Source: Prevotella sp.
GTDB lineage: Bacteria > Bacteroidota > Bacteroidia > Bacteroidales > Bacteroidaceae
Assembly: GCA_016291085.1 (NCBI GenBank)
Contig: JAEEVW010000007.1
Location: 1-64,000, forward strand
Direction: 5' to 3'
DNA length: 64,000 bases
Shown: in pieces, positions 57,656 through 64,000 of the stretch
Numbering within the stretch: position 1 is the first letter of the stretch
How the letters are laid out: each line of letters opens with the position of its first letter
Program-made: the position numbers and the translations under genes
The notes under the pieces: generated by a model
What the model was told of the DNA's origin: nothing
Databases searched by the model: none
What the model saw: the letters and a program-made list of their open reading frames with translations, nothing else

Positions 57656-58843
57656 ATGAAAGAATTAGCACTCAAGTACGGATGTAATCCCAATCAGAAG
57701 CCCTCGCGTATCTTTATGACAGAGGGCGATTTACCTATCGAAGTCATTAACGGACGCCCCGGCTACATCAATTTCCTCGACGCCTTGAATGCATGGCAGT
57801 TGGTGAAGGAACTGAAGGAGGCCACTGGTCTGCCCGCCGCCGCTTCATTCAAACACGTCAGCCCTGCTGGCGCTGCCGTTGGTCTGCCATTGAGCGATAC
57901 CTTAAAGAAGATATACTTTGTGGACGACGTGAAGGGATTGGACGACAGTCAAATCGCTTGTGCCTACGCCCGTGCCCGTGGTGCTGACCGCATGTCGAGC
58001 TATGGTGACTTCGTAGCTCTGAGCGACACTTGTGATGCTACCACTGCCCTGCTATTGAAGCGTGAAGTGAGTGATGGTGTGATTGCCCCCGACTATACCC
58101 CCGAGGCTATCGAGATTCTGAAGGATAAGCGCAAGGGCACCTATAACGTCATCAAGATTGACCCGTCGTACAAGCCTGAGCCCATCGAGCGCAAGCAGTG
58201 CTTCGGTGTGACTTTCGAGCAGGGCCGCAACGAGATCAAGCTGGACGATCCTGCCCTGTTTGAAAACATCCCCACACAGAATAAGTCCTTTACCGCTGAA
58301 GCTAAGCGCGACCTGATCATTGCCCTCATTACGCTGAAATACACCCAGTCGAACAGCGTCTGCTACGTCAAGGACGGACAAGCCATCGGTATCGGTGCCG
58401 GACAGCAGAGCCGTATCCACTGTACCCGTCTGGCTGGCAACAAGGCCGACATCTGGTGGCTGCGCCAGCATCCGAAAGTGATGGCACTGCCCTTCAAGGA
58501 AGGCATCCGTCGTGCTGATCGCGACAACACCATCGACGTATACATCTCTGAGGATGAGCACGACGACGTATTGCGCGACGGTGCCTGGCAGCAGTTCTTT
58601 ACGGAGCAGCCAGAAGTACTGACATTAGAAGAGAAGAAAGCATGGATTGCCCAAAACACCAAGGTGGCGCTCGGCTCTGATGCCTTCTTCCCCTTTGGCG
58701 ACAATATCGAGCGCGCTCACAAGAGCGGTGTCGAGTTCATCGCTCAGGCTGGCGGCTCAGTCCGCGATGATCATGTCATCATGACCTGCGACAAGTATGG
58801 TATCGCAATGGCATTTACAGGAGTTCGTCTTTTCCATCATTAA
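57656..58843 (+). CDS. AICAR transformylase domain protein (PurH-like, monofunctional)
   Basis: A 395-residue protein matching the AICAR formyltransferase half of PurH, which adds the last carbon of the purine ring from 10-formyl-THF. Motifs: LKYGCNPNQKPS at the N-terminus, AAASFKHVSPAGAAVG (catalytic Lys-His), DSQIACAYARARGADRMSSYGDF, IGIGAGQQSR and DAFFPFGDN. The N-terminal IMP cyclohydrolase domain of bifunctional PurH is absent, so IMP closure must be supplied elsewhere. Confidence 0.9.
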   Translation: MKELALKYGCNPNQKPSRIFMTEGDLPIEVINGRPGYINFLDALNAWQLVKELKEATGLPAAASFKHVSPAGAAVGLPLSDTLKKIYFVDDVKGLDDSQIACAYARARGADRMSSYGDFVALSDTCDATTALLLKREVSDGVIAPDYTPEAIEILKDKRKGTYNVIKIDPSYKPEPIERKQCFGVTFEQGRNEIKLDDPALFENIPTQNKSFTAEAKRDLIIALITLKYTQSNSVCYVKDGQAIGIGAGQQSRIHCTRLAGNKADIWWLRQHPKVMALPFKEGIRRADRDNTIDVYISEDEHDDVLRDGAWQQFFTEQPEVLTLEEKKAWIAQNTKVALGSDAFFPFGDNIERAHKSGVEFIAQAGGSVRDDHVIMTCDKYGIAMAFTGVRLFHH

Positions 58844-58846
58844 ACT

Positions 58847-59044
58847 ATGAGTAAGGAATCAGACTTCCAGGAGATTCTGGAGAATGGCATTTCGTTTGGT
58901 CGCGGCGGCGGGCCCCGAAAAGAGGACGACAAGGTCAAAACCAAGGCCAAGAAGAAGAAATACATCACCGGTGCTCACGGTAGCGGCTCTGCCCGTCAGA
59001 AGGCCAAATACCGTGAGCAGCGGGCCAATCGGCATAAGAAGTAA
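58847..59044 (+). CDS. small basic hypothetical protein
   Basis: A 65-residue, Lys/Arg/Gly-rich protein (for example FGRGGGPRKEDDK, KAKKKKYITGAHGSG, and a basic end RANRHKK). The ATG follows the purH-like stop by 3 bp, suggesting coupling. The stop codon is the first part of a heptamer array. Nucleic-acid binding is possible but unsupported. Confidence 0.6.
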   Translation: MSKESDFQEILENGISFGRGGGPRKEDDKVKTKAKKKKYITGAHGSGSARQKAKYREQRANRHKK

Positions 59045-59081
59045 GATGGATGATGTAAGATGTAAGAAGTAAGATGTAAGA
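59042..59081. repeat. phased heptamer array GATGTAA/GAAGTAA
   Basis: Units GATGTAA (x3) and GAAGTAA in phase after a looser start; it begins at the stop codon of the small basic protein gene. Same unit as at 34184-34214. Confidence 0.85.
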
Positions 59082-59105
59082 AAACAAACCAAAACGAACA
59101 ACTAT

Positions 59106-60377
59106 ATGAAAAAGACATTACTATTGACGTTATGCTTGATGCTGACCACGATGGTTTCAGCACAGAAATACGTGGGTGGCGACATCTCGATGTTGAAGAA
59201 ATTCCTTGACGAAGGAGCCGTATACAAAGATAAAGACGGAAACGCCGTCGAGCCACTGTCCTTTATGAAAACAGAGGGTTGGAACGCCATGCGTGTCCGA
59301 CTCTTCGTAGACCCATCGAAAGCCTCCGCGCAACATAAGAAGGAAGGTGTGATACAAGACTTAGACTATGTCAAGGCCTTAGGCAAGAGCATCAAGGAAG
59401 CAGGATTCCAATTCATGCTCGACTTCCACTATAGCGACACTTGGACCGATCCTGGAAAGCACGCTACCCCATCGGCATGGACCAGTCTGAACGTTGAACA
59501 GATGAAGGCCAAAATTGCCGAATACACCAAGCAGTGCCTGCAGGAACTGAAGCAGGCTGGTGCTGAACCCGACTTCATTCAGACCGGCAACGAGATTACC
59601 ACGGGGATGTTGTGGCTCACGGGCCAGATCTATGCCGGCGGCGGTGCCCCCGCAGGTGGTTCATGGAACAACTTTGCCGGCTACTTAGCCAGTGCCATCA
59701 AGGCCTGCAACGAAGAGTGTCCTCAAGCCAAGATTGTCATCCACACCGAGATGCACGCCCCTGCCGATGTGCCTAAGTTCTACAACAATTTAAAGAATTA
59801 TCAGGATGTGAAGTACGACATCATCGGACTGAGTTATTATCCCGACTTTCACGGTGACTTGACTGTTCTTGACAACACGCTGACAACCCTGGAGACAAAC
59901 TATCCCGACAAGAAGATTATGATTGTCGAGACGGGCTATGGTTTCGAATGGCAACTGTCTGGTGCAAAGCACAACTTCACCAGTAAGTGGCCCGTATCAG
60001 AAGACGGACAGAAGCTGTTCACAACAGACCTGATTGCTGCTCTCCAGACCCATCCCAATGTCAACGGTCTCTTCTGGTGGTATCCGGAATACACGCTCAA
60101 CAATATCGTCTTCAAGAATGACAGTGAAGACTGGAGCAAGGACTTTACCAGTGGTTACTGGAATGCAGCCTTGTTCCACTATAAGACTGGCCGCGCCTTG
60201 TCTGCCCTCTACGAACTGAAGAATTTTGTCGGCGATGACACTGGCATCGATGCCATGAACCATGAACCAATAACCAATAACCGTTCATGGTACACTCTTG
60301 ACGGCAGGCGACTTTCAGCCCAGCCTACCCAAAAGGGCATCTACATCCATCAAGGTAAAAAGGTTATCGTGAAATAA
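59106..60377 (+). CDS. GH53 endo-beta-1,4-galactanase with sorting tail
   Basis: A 423-residue secreted arabinogalactan endo-galactanase. Signal peptide ends at TMVSAQ. Family motifs: GGDISMLKKF, WNAMRVRLFVDP, FQFMLDFHYSDTWTDPGKH, acid/base Glu in QTGNEITTGMLW and nucleophile in IMIVETGYGFEW. A TGID linker with a heptamer array precedes the tail WYTLDGRRL...GIYIHQGKKVIVK. Cleaves galactan side chains of pectin, complementing the PL1 lyase. Confidence 0.94.
   Translation: MKKTLLLTLCLMLTTMVSAQKYVGGDISMLKKFLDEGAVYKDKDGNAVEPLSFMKTEGWNAMRVRLFVDPSKASAQHKKEGVIQDLDYVKALGKSIKEAGFQFMLDFHYSDTWTDPGKHATPSAWTSLNVEQMKAKIAEYTKQCLQELKQAGAEPDFIQTGNEITTGMLWLTGQIYAGGGAPAGGSWNNFAGYLASAIKACNEECPQAKIVIHTEMHAPADVPKFYNNLKNYQDVKYDIIGLSYYPDFHGDLTVLDNTLTTLETNYPDKKIMIVETGYGFEWQLSGAKHNFTSKWPVSEDGQKLFTTDLIAALQTHPNVNGLFWWYPEYTLNNIVFKNDSEDWSKDFTSGYWNAALFHYKTGRALSALYELKNFVGDDTGIDAMNHEPITNNRSWYTLDGRRLSAQPTQKGIYIHQGKKVIVK
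60255..60282. repeat. in-frame heptamer array in the GH53 tail linker
   Basis: ATGAACC x2 and AATAACC x2 in perfect phase encode MNHEPITNN between the catalytic domain and the tail. Confidence 0.85.
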
Positions 60378-60391
60378 GGCTTGGTTATTAG

Positions 60392-60437
60392 AAAATAAGT
60401 GGCACTTATTCCGCGATAAGTGCCACTTATTTTTTAT
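60392..60437. terminator. bidirectional terminator between GH53 and TolC-like genes
   Basis: A perfect 17-bp stem (AAAATAAGTGGCACTTA with its complement) with a 7-nt loop and T-rich flanks. Confidence 0.9.
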
Positions 60438-60451
60438 TAAGAGCCAAGTAT

Positions 60452-61783
60452 TCAAAAGTTGAGTTCGTGCCCGCGGTAGAACTCAATGAGCGCCTTCTGG
60501 TAAAGGTTCTCGTAGCGAGCCTGGACGAGGTCGGACTCGGACTTCAAATAGTTATTCTTCGACTCGTTGAACTCGGTGATGGTAGCCTTGCCGTTCTCGT
60601 ATTTAGCCTGCATCAGTTGGAAGGCATCCTTCGTGCTCTGGAGAGCTTCTTCGGACGACTGTTCCTTCGACTGCGCATTCAGGGCATTGTAGTACACCTG
60701 CTGTATTTCCTTATAGAGCGTCTTCTTCGTGTTGTCGAGCTGCAACTGTTGGTTTTCCTGCTCGATACGGGCATTGCGGATGTTGTTGCGCGTCTGGAAA
60801 CGGTTGAAGATGGGCACACTGAGGCTCAGGCCAATGTACTGCGAAAAATTGTTCTTGATCTGAGTGCCAAAGGCATCGCTCTTGAAACCACTGGTGGTAT
60901 AATAGTTGGTGCCGAGGCCACCACTCAGTGATAGCGAGGGAAGGTTGGCTGCCTGCGCAATCTTGATGCTATGCTCAGTACCCTTCAGGCGAAGTTGCTG
61001 GGCAGCAATTTCCGGTTTGACACCCAAAGCCTCAGCGTAGATGGCGTCGGGAGTAAGACCGGATGTTCCGGACAATCCGGTTATTCCGGAAATATCCGGA
61101 CGGACAATGGCAAAACCATCTGGCGTAGGCAATTCAAGCAACTGGGTAAGAGAGAGGATGGCCAAACGAGTGTTATTATCGGCCTGCGTAGCTACGAGCC
61201 GGCTGTTAGCCAGCGTGGCCTTCTGCTGCGAGAGTTCGGCTTCGGAGGCCTTGCCGTTGTCAACGAAAGCCTGCAAGCGGGCTACCTGAGCAGAGTCAAT
61301 GCCAATCTGGCGCTGGGCGACCTCAGCGATTTCGAGGTCGTAGAGAATCTGAACGTAGGCCTGTGCGACCTGCATTTGGATGTCGTTCTTAGCTTTCTCG
61401 AGATCGGCAGTGGCAGCCTCAAGGTTCAACTGGTTCAGCTTAATCTGATTGGGAATGCGGAAGCCTGTAAAGATAGGCATACTGGTTCCCAGCTGCAACG
61501 ACGTCGATGAGGTATTCGTGTTCGAATAGGTATTCGCCGCTGTGAGGCCGCGGCCGAACGAGAAGTTCTGTGAAGCAGATGCGTTGAGATCCGGCAGACG
61601 TGAATTTTTGGCAGTAGAGAGTTGCAACTCCTGCTGACGACAGGCATTCTCACGCTGTTTGATACTGATGTTGTGCTCTACGGCATAGTTGCAGCATTCA
61701 CGCAGAGTCCACTCTTTCTGCTGGGCCGAGGTGGGCTGCGAAAATATCGCAGCAAACAGAACAAAAACTGATATTTTCTTCAT
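60452..61783 (-). CDS. TolC-family outer-membrane efflux protein
   Basis: A 443-residue outer-membrane channel. Signal peptide ends at PTSAQQ; two homologous coiled-coil halves typical of TolC (REN ACRQQELQLSTAKNSRLPDLNA, then VKPEIAAQQLRLKGTEHSIKIAQ). A 9-bp repeat (61057-61102) encodes an SGITGLSGTSGL segment between the halves. Downstream of MacA- and MacB-like genes in one operon; forms the outer duct of a tripartite exporter. Confidence 0.92.
   Translation of the reverse strand: MKKISVFVLFAAIFSQPTSAQQKEWTLRECCNYAVEHNISIKQRENACRQQELQLSTAKNSRLPDLNASASQNFSFGRGLTAANTYSNTNTSSTSLQLGTSMPIFTGFRIPNQIKLNQLNLEAATADLEKAKNDIQMQVAQAYVQILYDLEIAEVAQRQIGIDSAQVARLQAFVDNGKASEAELSQQKATLANSRLVATQADNNTRLAILSLTQLLELPTPDGFAIVRPDISGITGLSGTSGLTPDAIYAEALGVKPEIAAQQLRLKGTEHSIKIAQAANLPSLSLSGGLGTNYYTTSGFKSDAFGTQIKNNFSQYIGLSLSVPIFNRFQTRNNIRNARIEQENQQLQLDNTKKTLYKEIQQVYYNALNAQSKEQSSEEALQSTKDAFQLMQAKYENGKATITEFNESKNNYLKSESDLVQARYENLYQKALIEFYRGHELNF
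61057..61102. repeat. in-frame 9-bp array in the TolC-like gene
   Basis: About five units around TTCCGGANA in phase (one slip) encode a Ser/Gly/Thr repeat in the linker between TolC halves. Confidence 0.7.
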
Positions 61784-61792
61784 GGTTTTTTA

Positions 61793-62905
61793 CTATTTAT
61801 TGTCCTCATCGGCTATTACTTCTGGGCCACGCACCTTATCCTTGGCGGTGAGGCCTTTCTTTATCTCTATGTTCACACCGTCGGAAAGACCTGTGGTGAC
61901 CTGAGTGCGCTCATAGGTCTTTTCCTTGCCATCGCCTTTGACGATATAGACAAAGGTGCTGTCGCCACTGAACTCGATGGAACTCTCAGGGATGGTGAGC
62001 ACCTTCTGCGCCGATGCCAGCACAATCTCGGCATTGGCACTATAGCCCGAGCGAATCTTGCCGCCTTCAGACAGTTTTACAGCAGCCTTGATTTCAAACT
62101 GGTTGGCACCGTTCGACTCGACAGCCTTTGGCGAGATGTACTCCAGGCTGGCGTCGAACTTCAGGTCCTGCAAGGCACCAATGGTAATCTTCATATTCAT
62201 GCCGCTAACCAACTGGCCAACCTCCGTTTCGTCGATGTTGCCACGGAAGATAAGGTCGTTCATGTTAGCGACGCTGGCGATAGTAGTACCATCGTTAAAC
62301 GTGTTCGACAAGATGACGCTGTTACCGACCTTGACGGGGATGTCAAGGATGACGCCGCTGATGGTCGAACGGATGAGTGTCGACGATGCCTTTGCATTCG
62401 ACTTAGACACACCGTCGCGCACCACCTGGAGAGCATCCTGAGCAGCCGAGAGTTCATGTTTGGCCTGATTCAATGCCAGCTTGGATTTGTCGTGCTCATC
62501 GGCCGACACCAGTTTCTGGTTGTAGAGGTTCTCTACACGCTGGAAATCAGTTTCAGACTGCTTCAGATTGATTTCCGCCAGACGGACACGCATCTCAGCC
62601 GAACTCAACTGGTTCATATCGGGAATGACCTTCACCTTGGCAATCACATCGCCTGTATTCACGTAATCGCCTGGTTCCTTATACAATTCCGAAATAATGC
62701 CAGAGATCTGGGGCTTTACGTTGACCTCGTTGCGAGGCTCAATCTTGCCTGTGATAATCGTTGTCTTCTGGATGTCCTCCATCTTAGGAGTGAACTCGTT
62801 ATAAACAACTTCCTTGGGTTGGCTCTTCTGCCAGAGGAACACGAAGGTTCCAATGAAAATCAGCGCGATAATGGCTGCGATGATCAGTTTTGAATAACGT
62901 TTCAT
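61793..62905 (-). CDS. MacA-type membrane fusion protein (HlyD family)
   Basis: A 370-residue periplasmic adaptor with an N-terminal membrane anchor (LIIAAIIALIFIGTFVFLW). Lipoyl half-motif VKPQISGIISELYKEPGDYVNTGDVIAKV, coiled coil with LRLAEINLKQSE-like heptads, second lipoyl half STISGVILDIPVKVGNSV, and a beta-barrel near GMNMKITIGALQDLKF. It bridges the ABC transporter and TolC. Ends 10 bp before tolC. Confidence 0.93.
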   Translation of the reverse strand: MKRYSKLIIAAIIALIFIGTFVFLWQKSQPKEVVYNEFTPKMEDIQKTTIITGKIEPRNEVNVKPQISGIISELYKEPGDYVNTGDVIAKVKVIPDMNQLSSAEMRVRLAEINLKQSETDFQRVENLYNQKLVSADEHDKSKLALNQAKHELSAAQDALQVVRDGVSKSNAKASSTLIRSTISGVILDIPVKVGNSVILSNTFNDGTTIASVANMNDLIFRGNIDETEVGQLVSGMNMKITIGALQDLKFDASLEYISPKAVESNGANQFEIKAAVKLSEGGKIRSGYSANAEIVLASAQKVLTIPESSIEFSGDSTFVYIVKGDGKEKTYERTQVTTGLSDGVNIEIKKGLTAKDKVRGPEVIADEDNK

Positions 62906-62952
62906 ATCTTTATTTTTTATAGGTTCTTGTAGGGATGTTAGGGAAGGTAGGT

Positions 62953-64000
62953 TTACTCGTCGCGCATGGCGTCAACGGGTTTGATGCTCATGGCACGGGC
63001 AGCAGGTGCGAGACCTGCGAGGATACCCATCGCCGATACCACGAGGGCTGCAAAGAGCGCCGTCCAGAAACCAATCTGGAAGTGGGCGGCGAGGATTCCG
63101 TCCTCCGTATTTGCCAGCTCCAGCATCTGTAGGATCATAACGGCAAAGAGGATTCCACTCATGCCGGCAACCAGCGTCAGTACGATACTCTCGGAGATGA
63201 TTTGCGACAATATCATCTTCGGCGTGGCACCGATGGCTCGGCGGATACCAATCTCTGTGGTACGCTCGCGAACAGTAACCATCATGATGTTCGACACACC
63301 AATGGCGCCAGCCAGCAGCGTTCCGAGACCTACGAGCCAGATGAGGAAGTTAACACCCTTGAAGAGGTTGTCGAGCATCTGGAAGAGCACTTCGGTATTG
63401 AACACCATAGCTCCCTGTTCGTCGGTAGGATCAATGGTATGAGCACGGGCAACGGTTTCGCGGATGCGGTCGGTGACTTTCGACATAACAATGCCAGGAC
63501 GTCCAGTAACGGCTATCAGGTCAACAGCGTCACCACGATTATAGGCCTGTTGCATGAAGGTCAGCGGCAGAATGACGCCCGTGCCGTTCTCACCGCTGAT
63601 ATTTACGCCCTCGCTCATATTGTAGTCGACGCCCACTATCTGGTAGTAGATATTGTCGATGCGGATACGCTTACCACAGGGGTCACCGCCACCTGGAAAC
63701 AATTCCTTATAGGTCTTCTTCTGGATGACACACACCTTACGATGGTCGCGGATGTCGGCCTCATCAATGAATCGGCCATAGTACATTTTCGGCTCGTTGA
63801 CACGCTGGTAGTCGGGCATAGCCCCACTGATACCGACGGTAGCCTTACGGTCGCCGTAATAGGCAGTTCCTCCGTTCGAAAAGAGCAGGGGCGTGACGAC
63901 GTCGAGTTCAGGAACGCTGTGGCGTATGCGATCAATGTCTTTATAGTCCATCGACCACATGCGGCCCTTACGGAATCCCTTATATGCCTTGCTTGTTGGC
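62953..64000 (-). CDS. MacB-type ABC transporter permease, partial
   Basis: The C-terminal 350 residues of a MacB-like permease, open to the right edge with no start inside the window. Periplasmic MacB_PCD core (VPELDVVTPLLFSNGG, GRFIDEADIRDHRKVCVIQ) then three membrane helices with FLIWLVGLGTLLAGAIGVSN, REGxTEIGIRRAIGAT-like segment (RERTTEIGIRRAIGATP) and a final GLAPAARAMSIKPVDAMR. The ATP-binding subunit, fused or separate, is not visible. Confidence 0.92.
   Translation of the reverse strand, partial: PTSKAYKGFRKGRMWSMDYKDIDRIRHSVPELDVVTPLLFSNGGTAYYGDRKATVGISGAMPDYQRVNEPKMYYGRFIDEADIRDHRKVCVIQKKTYKELFPGGGDPCGKRIRIDNIYYQIVGVDYNMSEGVNISGENGTGVILPLTFMQQAYNRGDAVDLIAVTGRPGIVMSKVTDRIRETVARAHTIDPTDEQGAMVFNTEVLFQMLDNLFKGVNFLIWLVGLGTLLAGAIGVSNIMMVTVRERTTEIGIRRAIGATPKMILSQIISESIVLTLVAGMSGILFAVMILQMLELANTEDGILAAHFQIGFWTALFAALVVSAMGILAGLAPAARAMSIKPVDAMRDE

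Noticed and set aside
1..64000. Prophage, integrative element or insertion sequence
   Set aside because: No integrase, transposase, phage structural gene or attachment-site repeat was seen; the tRNA at 16310 has no partial copy nearby that I could find.

Overview
The window reads as a chromosomal segment of a gut or rumen Bacteroidales bacterium, most likely Prevotella or a close relative. Evidence: the Bacteroidetes promoter signature (TAnnTTTG -7 box, sometimes with TTTG about 20 bp upstream) precedes many genes; Shine-Dalgarno sites are scarce; the TonB/ExbD/ExbD/ExbB, RibBA, LptF/G, DUF3822-RsmD and PorT-type genes have Bacteroidetes form; and many secreted proteins end in a type-IX-secretion-like tail (NLxG...GxYIxNGKKVxIK). 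No phage, insertion sequence, CRISPR array or SusC/SusD pair was seen.

Layout. 1-3.4 kb: rplS, a split 5'-nucleotidase pair, a PorT-like barrel and a small 2[4Fe-4S] ferredoxin. 3.4-11 kb: a TPR sensor kinase and a TonB energising operon with a TPR protein and a PstS-like lipoprotein. 11-16.4 kb: aminotransferase, RibBA, LptF/G, a START-like protein and tRNA-Met(CAT). 16.5-37.5 kb: a carbohydrate island for arabinoxylan, arabinan and pectin (GH51, GH43, GH10, CE6-type esterase, a BASS-type transporter, GH43-GH43, two more GH43, PL1 pectate lyase, an unknown secreted protein), interrupted by a HerA-like ATPase. 37.5-42.4 kb: a structured non-coding stretch, a BspA-like leucine-rich-repeat protein and a Kelch-membrane-AraC regulator. 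42.4-48.4 kb: rsmD, DUF3822, a RecD-like helicase, rmuC, a phosphopantetheinyl transferase and a YpfJ-type protease. 48.5-51.8 kb: a second, diverged and exactly inverted copy of the 1-3.4 kb block. 51.8-57.6 kb: a small LLAGS peptide, a 1288-residue LRR/InlB-repeat protein and a 7TM-AraC regulator. 57.6-64 kb: an AICAR transformylase, a GH53 galactanase and a TolC-MacA-MacB-type exporter cut by the window edge.

How the parts work together. Endo-acting enzymes (GH10, PL1, GH53), the esterase and the LRR proteins carry the secretion tail; the GH51 and all GH43 enzymes lack it. This suggests surface cleavage followed by periplasmic trimming, with TonB/ExbBD powering uptake through receptors encoded elsewhere.

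Most notable signals. (1) Two regulator-plus-LRR-protein modules, each pairing a membrane-bound AraC regulator with a neighbouring LRR gene whose -33 promoter region is replaced by paired sites 21 bp apart; in the first module the same three-part operator also precedes the regulator gene. (2) A family of phased 7-, 8- or 9-bp degenerate tandem arrays that fill gene junctions, supply stop codons and sit in frame inside several proteins. (3) The mirrored duplicate block, which is either a real duplication/transfer or a sign of a chimeric contig.
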